Source: Bacteroidota bacterium (lineage in GTDB: Bacteria; Bacteroidota; Bacteroidia; Chitinophagales; Chitinophagaceae). Taken from it: DNA of 19,579 bases. Positions 1 to 7,348 of this stretch are shown piece by piece (within the stretch, counting starts at the first letter, position 1; each line of letters starts with the position of its first letter). A program made the position numbers and the translations under genes. Below the pieces are notes generated by a model. That model was not told the DNA's origin and did not search any database. It saw only the letters and a list, made by a program, of their open reading frames with translations. The DNA lies in assembly GCA_023396345.1 (NCBI GenBank), contig JAEWWO010000049.1:1-19579 (forward strand), given 5' to 3'.

Positions 1-549
1 GTTCATACCCAGATAAATACCGGCATCACTGTTGTTGGGATCTAATTCCAAAGCTTTTTCCAACAAAGGAATTACGAAAGCCGGATCTCCCTGATCGCCA
101 TCTCCCTGAGAAGAAGCACGACCGATAGCTGTATAAATTTCAGCTAAATTCTGATTTTTCTCTCTTCTTTTAGATTTGTCTTCTACAATTCTGATAGCCT
201 GCTCCATTTTTTGTTTAGCAGCATTTTTATCATTAGCCACTAAATAATCAGTATTAGCCATACCTACTAATAACCAAGGGTCTGTAGGATTAGACGCTAA
301 AGCCTGTTGATATAAAGCTCTTGCTTGTTGTGGTCCATCAGGTAAAGCAATGTTTTGAATTAATGTTTGTCCTAACCAGTAAATAGCTTTTGTATTGCCT
401 GGTTCTTTTGCTACAATTTGCTTAAAGGTGTTGTTTGCTGTATTAAATTTAGAATAATACACAGCTTGTACTCCTTCCTCAATTGTCTGTGCAACTGCAA
501 ATGTAACACTGGCAGCTACTGCCATTAAGCTAAAAAGTATTCTCTTCAT
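1..549 (-). CDS. Secreted tetratricopeptide-repeat protein (partial, C-terminus off the window)
   Basis: The reading frame opens with ATG at 549 and stays open to position 1, giving 183 residues without a stop; the C-terminus lies outside. Residues 1-21 form a Sec signal peptide (basic MKR, hydrophobic core, end near AVAQ), so the mature protein is probably periplasmic. TPR-like helical pairs are visible at about residues 35-66, 72-104 and 150-183, each with the typical A..(Y/L)..AL...P pattern (for example EKALELDPNN). TPRs are protein-protein scaffolds, so a partner in the envelope is likely, but no enzymatic role can be read. It starts 37 bp after the PstS-like lipoprotein gene and is probably co-transcribed with it. 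TPR identification is firm; exact function is unknown. Confidence 0.85.
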   Translation of the reverse strand, partial: MKRILFSLMAVAASVTFAVAQTIEEGVQAVYYSKFNTANNTFKQIVAKEPGNTKAIYWLGQTLIQNIALPDGPQQARALYQQALASNPTDPWLLVGMANTDYLVANDKNAAKQKMEQAIRIVEDKSKRREKNQNLAEIYTAIGRASSQGDGDQGDPAFVIPLLEKALELDPNNSDAGIYLGMN

Positions 550-586
550 TTGTGTTATCTGTTTGTTTTTTTGTTGTTAAATTATT

Positions 587-1555
587 TTATCTATTTTGTT
601 CTGTTGAATCGTTTCTTTCTCCAACAGTTATAAGTCTTACTCCAAAATATAATTCTGCGGGAACAAGATTTGCTTGTCTGAATATCAACTGTCCTCTCTC
701 TCCGCGCATAAACCCTAAAAATCCTGAACCGAGTTTGCTTGAGTTTTCCTTAATAATAGCCCAAACCGGTCTTATAAAAGGATACAAGTCGTTAGCAATA
801 GTTGCCTGTGAAGGCTTTACAAATCTTCCCAAAGAATCATGCACATTTTCAACCAAAGCTTGTTTTACTTTTCCAAAATATGCTACCTGTTCGGGATCAT
901 ATTCATTGCCTACCCAGCTGGATCCTACAAAGCCGATTGCGTTTGTATTATTAGCTACAAAGTCAATCACAGCCTTACTTCCCTGTGTACCCTGTAGGTT
1001 GGGACCTAATGTTTTCCCTCTTGCTATGGAATCCTGTATATAAAGAACTGTACTTGTTGCATTCAATCCGTCTACAACTAATTTTTTACTGGTATTTGAC
1101 GTTGTAGTTGCCAGCTCGTTTAACTTTTGCATTGTTAAGATTGAGTCTGAAGAGTTCACATTTACTATAACACTTACAGCGTCCCAAGCCAATAAGAAGT
1201 TTTTAGGATAGTAAGTGAGGTTGCTTCTATAAGCTTCAAATTCATTTTCCGTTAACCCTCTTCCCACAATAATCATCCTTGTACTGTCATTCTGAAAATC
1301 CTTAAAGCATTCTGCCTCTGATTTATATTCGGCAATAATGTTTGCCTCCGGATTATCGGACTTAAAGACTTTTATTTGTTCAGCGATGATTGGCTGAAAA
1401 GTTTCATCTACACTAATGTAAATGGTTCCTTTTCTCTGTGTCTCACGTTCAGAACTATCATTTTCACTCCCTGTGCCACAACTAATTATAAAGAACAAGG
1501 TGATAAAAATAGGAATTATTTCAATATATTTTAAAATACTCTTCAATTTTTTCAA
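587..1555 (-). CDS. PstS-like substrate-binding lipoprotein
   Basis: This 322-residue protein has a lipoprotein signal peptide with lipobox ending at Cys26 (FIISC), followed by a Ser/Glu-rich linker. From about residue 44 (TIYISVDETFQPI) it follows the PBP-like-2/PstS fold pattern: a 'VDETFQP' opening, a mid-domain 'AWDAVSVIVN' strand, and a C-terminal 'YPFIRPVWAI' segment before the last helices. Such proteins bind phosphate or other oxyanions for ABC import, but no pstC/pstA/pstB genes are present here, and the Ser/Thr-Gly-rich anion-binding signatures of classical PstS are not recognisable. It sits between a small membrane protein (39 bp upstream) and a TPR protein (37 bp downstream). From general knowledge, Bacteroidota carry such PstS-like/TPR pairs next to exbB/exbD/tonB genes, so a role with TonB energy transduction or the envelope is possible. 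The fold is fairly sure; the ligand is not known. Confidence 0.8.
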   Translation of the reverse strand: MKKLKSILKYIEIIPIFITLFFIISCGTGSENDSSERETQRKGTIYISVDETFQPIIAEQIKVFKSDNPEANIIAEYKSEAECFKDFQNDSTRMIIVGRGLTENEFEAYRSNLTYYPKNFLLAWDAVSVIVNVNSSDSILTMQKLNELATTTSNTSKKLVVDGLNATSTVLYIQDSIARGKTLGPNLQGTQGSKAVIDFVANNTNAIGFVGSSWVGNEYDPEQVAYFGKVKQALVENVHDSLGRFVKPSQATIANDLYPFIRPVWAIIKENSSKLGSGFLGFMRGERGQLIFRQANLVPAELYFGVRLITVGERNDSTEQNR

Positions 1556-1594
1556 TTATTTTACTAATAAATTAATTATTATTTAACACGGAGA

Positions 1595-1840
1595 TTAATA
1601 ATCTTTCATTGTAAGTGCTCTGTATAATCTAAATCCTCCATACAGCAAACAGAGACCTCCAAACGCATATACAAGCGTTTGATCTTTATCCTGCATTATT
1701 GGCTGCAATGCCGGTATTTTGTTTCCAAAAAACATTACAAAACTCATTGAAAGAATAATGATAGACATCGTTACATCTTTCACAACTCTCATTCTTACAT
1801 AATTACTTCTACGTTCCGTTCTTTTTCTTTCCGTATCCAT
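1595..1840 (-). CDS. Small two-helix inner-membrane protein of unknown function
   Basis: This 81-residue protein has a strongly basic, Arg-rich N-terminus (residues 3-21) and two hydrophobic segments, about 24-41 (MSIIILSMSFVMFF) and 58-75 (LVYAFGGLCLLYGGFRL). By the positive-inside rule the N-terminus should be cytoplasmic, with a short polar loop (about 43-57) outside. No named family is recognised. It lies 39 bp upstream of the PstS-like gene and 103 bp downstream of hemL, so it is probably the first gene of the three-gene envelope cluster. It is taken as real because its composition is that of a membrane protein and it fits the co-directional spacing. No function is assigned. Confidence 0.7.
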   Translation of the reverse strand: MDTERKRTERRSNYVRMRVVKDVTMSIIILSMSFVMFFGNKIPALQPIMQDKDQTLVYAFGGLCLLYGGFRLYRALTMKDY

Positions 1841-1943
1841 GTTATTATAATTTTAGTGCGGCGTAAGTTAGTTAATTTTTTTTATTCTATATATAAGAAA
1901 CTAAAAACATTGACATTCCACAAAACACCTTCTTATTGTATAG

Positions 1944-3248
1944 TTAATTTTTGCTTTCTTCCATTTCTTTAAGAACTTCATCTGCCGCCTGAATGGTTGC
2001 GTCTAAATCTTCATAAGTCAAGGCATTATTGAGAAACCAGCTTTCAAATGCAGATGGCGGAAGATAAACACCTCTCTTAAGCAAGCCATGAAAGAATGCT
2101 TTGAATAACTCTGCATCTGCTGCGGAAGCAGAAGCAAAATCCGTTACTTCATTTTCTGTAAAGAAAACAGTTATCATACTTCCAAACTGATTAATGGTGT
2201 ATGGAAACTGATACTGTGAAAAAACTTTTTCCAACCCTTCTTTCAGATAAATTGTTTTTTGCTCCAGCTCTGTAAAGTATTCGGGATGATTGTTGAGTTC
2301 ACTAAGCAAAGTGTAGCCGGCACGCATGGCCAGCGGGTTTCCGCTCAATGTTCCTGCCTGATAAACACTTCCCAAAGGAGAAATATGTTGCATGATTTCT
2401 TTTCTTCCGCCAAAAGCACCAACCGGCAATCCTGCTCCGATAACTTTACCATAAGTAACCAAATCGGCATCAATATTCAACTTCTCCTGCGCTCCTCCTT
2501 TTGCCATACGAAAGCCTGTCATTACTTCATCAAAAATTAAAACAATGTTTTCTTGTGTACACAGCGCCCTCAAGCCTTCTAAAAATCCGGGTTTAGGAAT
2601 TACGCATCCCATATTTCCTGCAACGGGCTCTACAATTATAGCTGCAATTTCATTTTTATTTTCAGCCACGAGTTGTTTTACTGCTTCTAAATCGTTGTAA
2701 GGAGCGGTAAGTGTATCTTGTGCCGCACCCATTGTAACGCCCGGCACATGCTGAATACCGAATGTTGCCACACCGCTTCCGGCTTTTACTAAGAACATAT
2801 CGGCATGACCATGATAACAACCTTCGAACTTGATAAATTTATTTTTTCCTGTATAGCCGCGAGCCAGACGAATGGCAGACATACACGCTTCGGTGCCGCT
2901 GTTAACCATTCTTATTAAATCTACATTCTTCGTCATGGAAGTTATAAGCTCTGCCATTTTCACTTCCAGTTCGGTTGGCGCACCAAACGATGTAGAAAGT
3001 TCTGCCTGTGCTTTTATAGACTCTACTACAGGTTCATGTGCATGCCCCAGAATCATTGGACCCCAGGATGCGATATAATCTATATACTTATTGCCATCAA
3101 CGTCATATAAGTATGCCCCCTTTGCTTTATCAATAAACAAAGGTGTTCCGCCAACGCTTTTAAAAGCACGCACCGGAGAATTAACTCCGCCCGGAATGCT
3201 TTGCTGTGCTCTTTCAAACAAAGATTTACTGGATGTATATTCGTACAT
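1944..3248 (-). CDS. hemL: Glutamate-1-semialdehyde 2,1-aminomutase
   Basis: HemL converts glutamate-1-semialdehyde to 5-aminolevulinate, the precursor of heme and other tetrapyrroles, using PLP in the cytoplasm. At 434 residues the protein is the usual family length. Visible hallmarks are the N-terminal '[13 protein letters not shown]' motif, the '[16 protein letters not shown]' cofactor-phosphate segment, '[10 protein letters not shown]', the '[10 protein letters not shown]' PLP-ring aspartate, and the Schiff-base lysine at residue 268 in '[17 protein letters not shown]'. Start at 3248 gives the family's normal N-terminus. The gene stands 100 bp from the flavoprotein gene upstream; that gap contains a 15-bp perfect dyad and short repeats. 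No other heme genes are adjacent. Assignment is secure. Confidence 0.97.
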   Translation of the reverse strand: MYEYTSSKSLFERAQQSIPGGVNSPVRAFKSVGGTPLFIDKAKGAYLYDVDGNKYIDYIASWGPMILGHAHEPVVESIKAQAELSTSFGAPTELEVKMAELITSMTKNVDLIRMVNSGTEACMSAIRLARGYTGKNKFIKFEGCYHGHADMFLVKAGSGVATFGIQHVPGVTMGAAQDTLTAPYNDLEAVKQLVAENKNEIAAIIVEPVAGNMGCVIPKPGFLEGLRALCTQENIVLIFDEVMTGFRMAKGGAQEKLNIDADLVTYGKVIGAGLPVGAFGGRKEIMQHISPLGSVYQAGTLSGNPLAMRAGYTLLSELNNHPEYFTELEQKTIYLKEGLEKVFSQYQFPYTINQFGSMITVFFTENEVTDFASASAADAELFKAFFHGLLKRGVYLPPSAFESWFLNNALTYEDLDATIQAADEVLKEMEESKN

Positions 3249-3309
3249 AATTAATTACAAATTTCAGATTACAGATTACAAATTTTAAACAACTTTTACA
3301 GGCTGTAAA
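3249..3309. promoter_or_regulatory. Repeats and 15-bp dyad upstream of hemL
   Basis: The leader of hemL holds two copies of ATTACAAATTT (3254-3264 and 3275-3285, 21 bp apart) separated by two 7-bp CAGATTA units, and a perfect dyad TTTACAG-G-CTGTAAA at 3295-3309, about 47-61 bp upstream of the start codon. No exact Bacteroidota core promoter was found here. The dyad could be an operator for a dimeric regulator, but this is inference from symmetry alone. Confidence 0.35.
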
Positions 3310-3348
3310 TTAGTGATGCGAATGTAAGAATTTTTATTTAAGACAGCT

Positions 3349-4572
3349 TTAAGATACTGAAGCTGCAATATTTTTTGCGGCAATCATGCCGCTTGCCCAT
3401 GCGTGCTGAAAATTGAATCCTCCGGTAATACCGTCTACATTCATAATTTCCCCACAGAAATAAAGATTTTGATGTAATCTGCTTTGCATGGTGGAAGAAT
3501 TTATTTCAGATAAATCTACACCTCCTGCTGTTACAAATTCTTCTTTAAAAGTAGTTTTTCCTTTTACTTCATATGCATCTGCGGTTAATATTTGCATCAG
3601 CTTATTTTGTTGTTTTGACGGAAGATTATTCCATGCTGTTTCGGGGTTTATATCAGCTTTTGAGAGTAAAAAATTCCACAGCCGCGCAGGGATTTCAAAA
3701 GGATTTTTATTACCAATTTTTTGTGAGGATAATTTATTTCTGAAAGAATTCCATTCTTCTCTGAGCGTGTGTTCATTGTACTTTCCGGTCCAGTTGACAT
3801 GAATTGTAAAATGATAATTTTTTTGATTCAATTCCAATGCGCCCCAGGCTGACAACCTCAACACTACCGGACCACTAAAACCCCAGTGCGTTATTAACAA
3901 AGGACCGGATTCTTTTAATTTCGTTCCCGCAATTTTCACTTCTGCATTTTGTACACTTAAGCCCATCAGATTTTTAATATCTGTGTCCGGAACATTAAAA
4001 GTAAACAAGCTCGGCACGGGAGGTTCTATTTTGTGATTCAGATTTTTCATCCAGTTGTACTGTTCTATCTTAGGGAATCCGCCACAAGCTATTGCTAAAT
4101 AATCTGTACGAATCTGTTGATCTTTTAGATGCAAAACAAACTCGGCGTTATCTTTTTCAATGCGATCAACCGTAGTGTTCATGCGTATTTCCACATCATA
4201 CTTTTCTGCTTCTTTCAGCAGACAGTCTATAATACTCTGAGATGAATTGCTTATAGGAAACATGCGCCCATCTGCTTCTGCTTTTATTTTTACACCTCTT
4301 TTTTCAAACCAATCAATCGTATCTTCCGGCGTAAATTGATACAATTCTTTTTTAAGAAAATTTTTGCCTCGGGGATATTTTTTAATCAATTCCTGCACAT
4401 CAAACTGATGGTGCGTAACATTGCATCTTCCGCCGCCGCTAATTTTTACTTTAGATAAAAGTTTAGAAGTTTTCTCAATAATTATCACCCTTAGACCACT
4501 ACACAGTCTTGCAGCATTTACGGCGCAAAAAAATCCAGAAGCACCGCCACCAATAACAGTAAGGGTTTGCAT
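3349..4572 (-). CDS. NAD(P)/FAD-dependent oxidoreductase, YhiN/HI0933 family
   Basis: This is a flavoprotein of the HI0933/YhiN (BaiN-like) family, predicted cytoplasmic; members bind FAD, and their physiological substrate is mostly unsettled. The N-terminal Rossmann motif GGGASG is at residues 8-13, followed by the acidic E33 ending strand 2 and the family signature KISGGGRCNVT (residues 43-53). The C-terminal family block (about 355-405) has 'TAGGVDLSEI', 'LYFCGEIMNVDGITGGFNFQHAWASG', closing the FAD site. The start was set at 4572 because the protein then begins MQTLTVIGGG, as in the family; the frame is open 11 codons further upstream to 4605, but those residues run into the 41-bp repeat. 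Length is 407 residues, normal for the family. It lies downstream of map, separated by the repeat array. Confidence 0.9.
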   Translation of the reverse strand: MQTLTVIGGGASGFFCAVNAARLCSGLRVIIIEKTSKLLSKVKISGGGRCNVTHHQFDVQELIKKYPRGKNFLKKELYQFTPEDTIDWFEKRGVKIKAEADGRMFPISNSSQSIIDCLLKEAEKYDVEIRMNTTVDRIEKDNAEFVLHLKDQQIRTDYLAIACGGFPKIEQYNWMKNLNHKIEPPVPSLFTFNVPDTDIKNLMGLSVQNAEVKIAGTKLKESGPLLITHWGFSGPVVLRLSAWGALELNQKNYHFTIHVNWTGKYNEHTLREEWNSFRNKLSSQKIGNKNPFEIPARLWNFLLSKADINPETAWNNLPSKQQNKLMQILTADAYEVKGKTTFKEEFVTAGGVDLSEINSSTMQSRLHQNLYFCGEIMNVDGITGGFNFQHAWASGMIAAKNIAASVS

Positions 4573-4596
4573 GATAATCAGATTTATTTTTAATTC

Positions 4597-4755
4597 AAAA
4601 CTCAAAAAACAGGCAAAATTTGAGTTTACAATTAAGCAAAACTCAAAAAATACATCAAATTTGAGTTTAGGATGAGTTAAAACTCAAAAAACAGGTAAAA
4701 CTTGAGTTTTCCATTTAATCATATTCAAAAAAACAGAAAAACTGAACATGAGTTT
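4597..4755. repeat. 41-bp tandem repeat of palindromic units (three clear copies plus a degenerate fourth)
   Basis: Three copies of a 31-bp imperfect palindrome start at 4597, 4638 and 4679, exactly 41 bp apart. Each has a left arm AAAACTCAAA and a right arm ending TTGAGTTT around an A-rich centre (copies 1 and 3 share AAAACAGG). The 10-bp spacers (4628-4637, 4669-4678) differ. A decayed fourth unit begins near 4720 (TTCAAAAAAACAG) and ends with GAGTTT at about 4750-4755, next to the map stop codon. The array fills most of the gap between map and the flavoprotein gene, both on the minus strand. It could act as serial hairpins in the transcript, as a weak terminator, or as repeated protein sites. 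Confidence 0.85.
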
Positions 4756-5562
4756 CTATTCAAAATAGCTTGTATTCAGGTTTGGGTTTTTCTTTTCAAC
4801 CTCCTCAATGATAGAAAAATCAGAGAGTATAAGTGCTTTGTTCTTTTTTACACAAACATTGTGTTCAAAATGTACAGAAGGTTGTCCGTCTTTAGTTCGG
4901 ATAGTCCAGCCATCTTTTTCAGTGTACACATCCTTTGTACCCAGATTAATCATGGGTTCAATAGCAATGGTAAGATTTTCCTTTAATTTCTTTCCGCTTC
5001 CTCTCTTACCATAGTTCGGCACATGCGGGTCTTCGTGCATTGTCTTTCCCAATCCGTGCCCCACCAGTTCGCGAACTACACCATATCCATGTTTTTTTTC
5101 TGTATGTTCCTGTATAGCAAAGGCTATATCTCCAATATAATTACCAACAATGGCTTTTTCTATTCCTTTGTAAAGACTCTCTTTTGTAATTTTTACCAAT
5201 TGCAGTATTTCCGGCGAAACTTCACCCAAAATAAATGTATAGGCATGTTCTCCTACATATCCGTCTTTGGTAATACCCACATCGAGAGACACGATATCAC
5301 CTTCCTTTAATTCTTTATTATTGGGAAAACCATGAACAACCACGTCGTTTACAGATGCACAAATGTTGTAAGGATATCCGCCGTATTTGTAAAAAGTGGG
5401 AACACCGCCTTCGTCCATTATCATTTTTTTGCACAGCTCATCTATCTGCATTGTAGTCATACCTGGCTTTAACAAAGAAGCTATGTGTGCCAATATTCTG
5501 CTGATGGTAGTTGCATTTTTCTGCATCACAGCTACCTGCTCATCTGTTTTATAAATAATCAT
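4756..5562 (-). CDS. map: Methionine aminopeptidase, type I
   Basis: Map removes the N-terminal methionine from nascent proteins, a cytoplasmic dimetal peptidase of the pita-bread fold. The 268 residues are close to the usual type I length. Visible active-site residues are His77 (VVHG), metal ligands Asp94 (SLDVG), His169 (GHGLG), Glu202 (AIEPM) and Glu233 (HFEHN), with the supporting His176 (MHEDP). The second aspartate ligand, normally in 'GD.A.TF', is Glu105 here (GYVGEHAYTF); the GAA codon at 5248-5250 is clear in the sequence. The gene is 48 bp downstream of pyrF and carries its own promoter-like elements right at the start codon. Family assignment is secure; catalytic competence with Glu105 is unproven. 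Confidence 0.94.
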   Translation of the reverse strand: MIIYKTDEQVAVMQKNATTISRILAHIASLLKPGMTTMQIDELCKKMIMDEGGVPTFYKYGGYPYNICASVNDVVVHGFPNNKELKEGDIVSLDVGITKDGYVGEHAYTFILGEVSPEILQLVKITKESLYKGIEKAIVGNYIGDIAFAIQEHTEKKHGYGVVRELVGHGLGKTMHEDPHVPNYGKRGSGKKLKENLTIAIEPMINLGTKDVYTEKDGWTIRTKDGQPSVHFEHNVCVKKNKALILSDFSIIEEVEKKNPNLNTSYFE

Positions 5563-5566
5563 TGTG

Positions 5567-5596
5567 CAAAGATAATTCTTTTAAAGTGCAAGCAAA
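5567..5596 (-). promoter_or_regulatory. Bacteroidota-type promoter of map
   Basis: Read on the minus strand, TTTG (5596-5593), an 18-bp spacer and TATCTTTG (5574-5567) match the Bacteroidota sigma-factor consensus TTTG/TAnnTTTG. Only four bases separate the -7 element from the ATG at 5562, so transcription should begin at or next to the start codon. Confidence 0.65.
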
Positions 5597-5610
5597 CAGA
5601 ACTACCGCAA

Positions 5611-6426
5611 TTAACGAAGTGAACTCATTAATGATTGCATTTCATTGTGATAAGATGCCGCCGCATCAGATGCCTTCTCTGCAAAGTCCTCTCCTGAAGA
5701 AGCATATATTACAGCACGGCTGGCATTAATAAGCAACCCGGCTCTGGAATTTAATCCAAATTTGCTTACCTCTTCCAGACTTCCTCCCTGCGCGCCCACA
5801 CCCGGAACTAAAAGGAAATGTCCGGGAACAATTTTTCTTATATTGGTCAGTTCTTCTGCCTGCGTAGCTCCTACAACAAACATCAGATTATCTTCTGTAC
5901 CCCATGAGGAAACAGTTTTAAGTACTTTTTCATACAATCTTTCGCCGCTTTGCAATTGCTGCAATTCAAAATCTGCTGCTCCCTTATTGGAAGTTAATCC
6001 CAGTACAATTGTTACTTTATCGCTATAATCCAAAAAAGGCTTCAGGCTGTCTTCGCCCATATAAGGCGCTACCGTAACACCATCAAACTTGTACGTTTCA
6101 AAAAAAGTTTTGGCATATTGTGCCGATGTGTTACCAATATCTCCTCTTTTAGCATCTGCAATAGTAAAATGTGAGGAAGGAATATACGCAACCGTTTCCT
6201 CCATAATCTCCCATCCCTGAACGCCCATTGATTCGTAAAAAGCAGTATTGAGTTTGTAGCTTACACAATGCTCTTTGGTGGCATCAATAATCGCTTTATT
6301 AAAATCTATCACTCCTTGTTTGATTTTAGGAAGTCCGGCCGGCAGTTTGGTGATGTCTGTATCCAATCCTACGCAGAGGTAGCTTTGCTTTGCAATAATT
6401 TCTTTTTCTAATTGCTGAATGTTCAT
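5611..6426 (-). CDS. pyrF: Orotidine 5'-phosphate decarboxylase (type 2)
   Basis: PyrF decarboxylates OMP to UMP, the last step of de novo pyrimidine nucleotide synthesis, in the cytoplasm. At 271 residues it matches the longer type 2 (PyrF subfamily 2) enzymes rather than the about 230-residue E. coli type. The catalytic charged network D-x-K-x-x-D is visible as Asp91, Lys93 and Asp96 in '[13 protein letters not shown]'. 'LCVGLDTD' (about 17-24) supplies the N-terminal substrate aspartate, '[14 protein letters not shown]' the mid-barrel segment, and '[11 protein letters not shown]' the phosphate-binding loop. It begins at 6426 and is divergent from the lipoprotein gene at 6549. No other pyr genes are nearby. 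Confidence 0.96.
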   Translation of the reverse strand: MNIQQLEKEIIAKQSYLCVGLDTDITKLPAGLPKIKQGVIDFNKAIIDATKEHCVSYKLNTAFYESMGVQGWEIMEETVAYIPSSHFTIADAKRGDIGNTSAQYAKTFFETYKFDGVTVAPYMGEDSLKPFLDYSDKVTIVLGLTSNKGAADFELQQLQSGERLYEKVLKTVSSWGTEDNLMFVVGATQAEELTNIRKIVPGHFLLVPGVGAQGGSLEEVSKFGLNSRAGLLINASRAVIYASSGEDFAEKASDAAASYHNEMQSLMSSLR

Positions 6427-6501
6427 ATTAACTATATTTGAGCTTTGCGAAGTGCTAAGGTAATAAATGCAGAATTTTTACTATTCTTTTTAGAGGAAAA
6501 G

Positions 6502-6531
6502 TTTGCACAAAGTTCAGATTATGTATCTTTG
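6502..6531 (+). promoter_or_regulatory. Bacteroidota-type promoter of the 6549 lipoprotein gene
   Basis: TTTG (6502-6505), an 18-bp spacer and TATCTTTG (6524-6531) form an exact match to the Bacteroidota promoter consensus. The ATG follows 17 bp after the -7 element, giving a very short leader of roughly a dozen bases. It may also drive the aminotransferase gene 32 bp further on. Confidence 0.65.
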
Positions 6532-6548
6532 ACTTCCAAGTTTTTTAC

Positions 6549-7316
6549 ATGCGTATTCATCTAACCATATTGGCTTTTCTTTCGATACTTTTGCTGAGCA
6601 CCACCGGTTGTCTTGTTAAAGAAGATAATTCTGTTCCGGAGCCTGCACGTTTGCGTGTGCTGAATCTTGTTCCTGAAAGAAGTTTTACTTTCTCGGGTAA
6701 TGAAGATGTACTGGCATCAAACATACCGTACGACAGCGTTACACCTTACGGATATGCGTTTCCGGGATTTTACGACATAAGTATAACCAGCTCTCTAAAC
6801 AACAATTCCTTATCGGCAAGACAGGTAATACAATCGCGCACAAGATATTCATTTTTTATTTTTCCGGACAGCAGCAGCAGAGCCAATAATATTAATAATT
6901 TTAAATTATCGGTGATTACTGATGACAATCGGAATCCTATACGCGATTCGTTCTACATTCGCTTTATGCATTATTCACCCGATGCTCCCATGCTGTTTAT
7001 AGAACCCTGGAAACAAGTAGGAATAAGTAACATTTTTGAACCAAAACCTTTGAGTATATTCCGACAAAGAAGCTTTAACGATGTGAGTGTTTATTCCAAT
7101 TATGCCACATATCAAAAACTTGAAAGAGGAAATTACACTTTCCGTTTTCGTAATCTGGCTACGGTAGATACCGCAGAATTATTTCAGACAACCCTTCGTC
7201 CTTTTAGTCAAAATGTTTATTACACAATGTATCTGGAAGGTTTTACCGGCGGAGCGGAAGGTTCTGCTTATGCTTTAAAAGTAAAAGTAGACAGTGTACC
7301 GAATACAAATTTTTAA
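6549..7316 (+). CDS. DUF4397-like lipoprotein
   Basis: This 255-residue protein has a lipoprotein signal peptide with lipobox STTGC and lipidated Cys21, so it should be anchored to an envelope membrane. The mature part opens with 'ARLRVLNLVP' and contains, at about residues 135-150, 'FYIRFMHYSPDAPMLFIEP', which resembles the 'R..H.SPDAP.vdv' pattern of the DUF4397 beta-rich domain; a similar, more diverged first half (RVLNLVPE..FTFSGNEDV) suggests two related halves. DUF4397 proteins have no established biochemical role. It is divergent from pyrF, has its own consensus promoter, and precedes the aminotransferase by 32 bp. Lipoprotein status is firm; the domain name is moderately sure. Confidence 0.75.
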   Translation: MRIHLTILAFLSILLLSTTGCLVKEDNSVPEPARLRVLNLVPERSFTFSGNEDVLASNIPYDSVTPYGYAFPGFYDISITSSLNNNSLSARQVIQSRTRYSFFIFPDSSSRANNINNFKLSVITDDNRNPIRDSFYIRFMHYSPDAPMLFIEPWKQVGISNIFEPKPLSIFRQRSFNDVSVYSNYATYQKLERGNYTFRFRNLATVDTAELFQTTLRPFSQNVYYTMYLEGFTGGAEGSAYALKVKVDSVPNTNF

Positions 7317-7348
7317 AAACTATTATCCACTTATAAAACTATAGTCAC

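Noticed and set aside
552..1043. 163-residue open frame on the plus strand
   Set aside because: It lies fully antisense to the PstS-like lipoprotein gene, has no family resemblance, and its composition mirrors the reverse complement of that gene.
4573..4605. Eleven-residue N-terminal extension of the YhiN-family protein
   Set aside because: The Rossmann motif starts properly from the ATG at 4572, and the extension reads into the 41-bp repeat.
4702..4986. 94-residue open frame on the plus strand running from the repeat array into map
   Set aside because: Antisense to the conserved 3' part of map and partly made of repeat sequence; no protein-like features.
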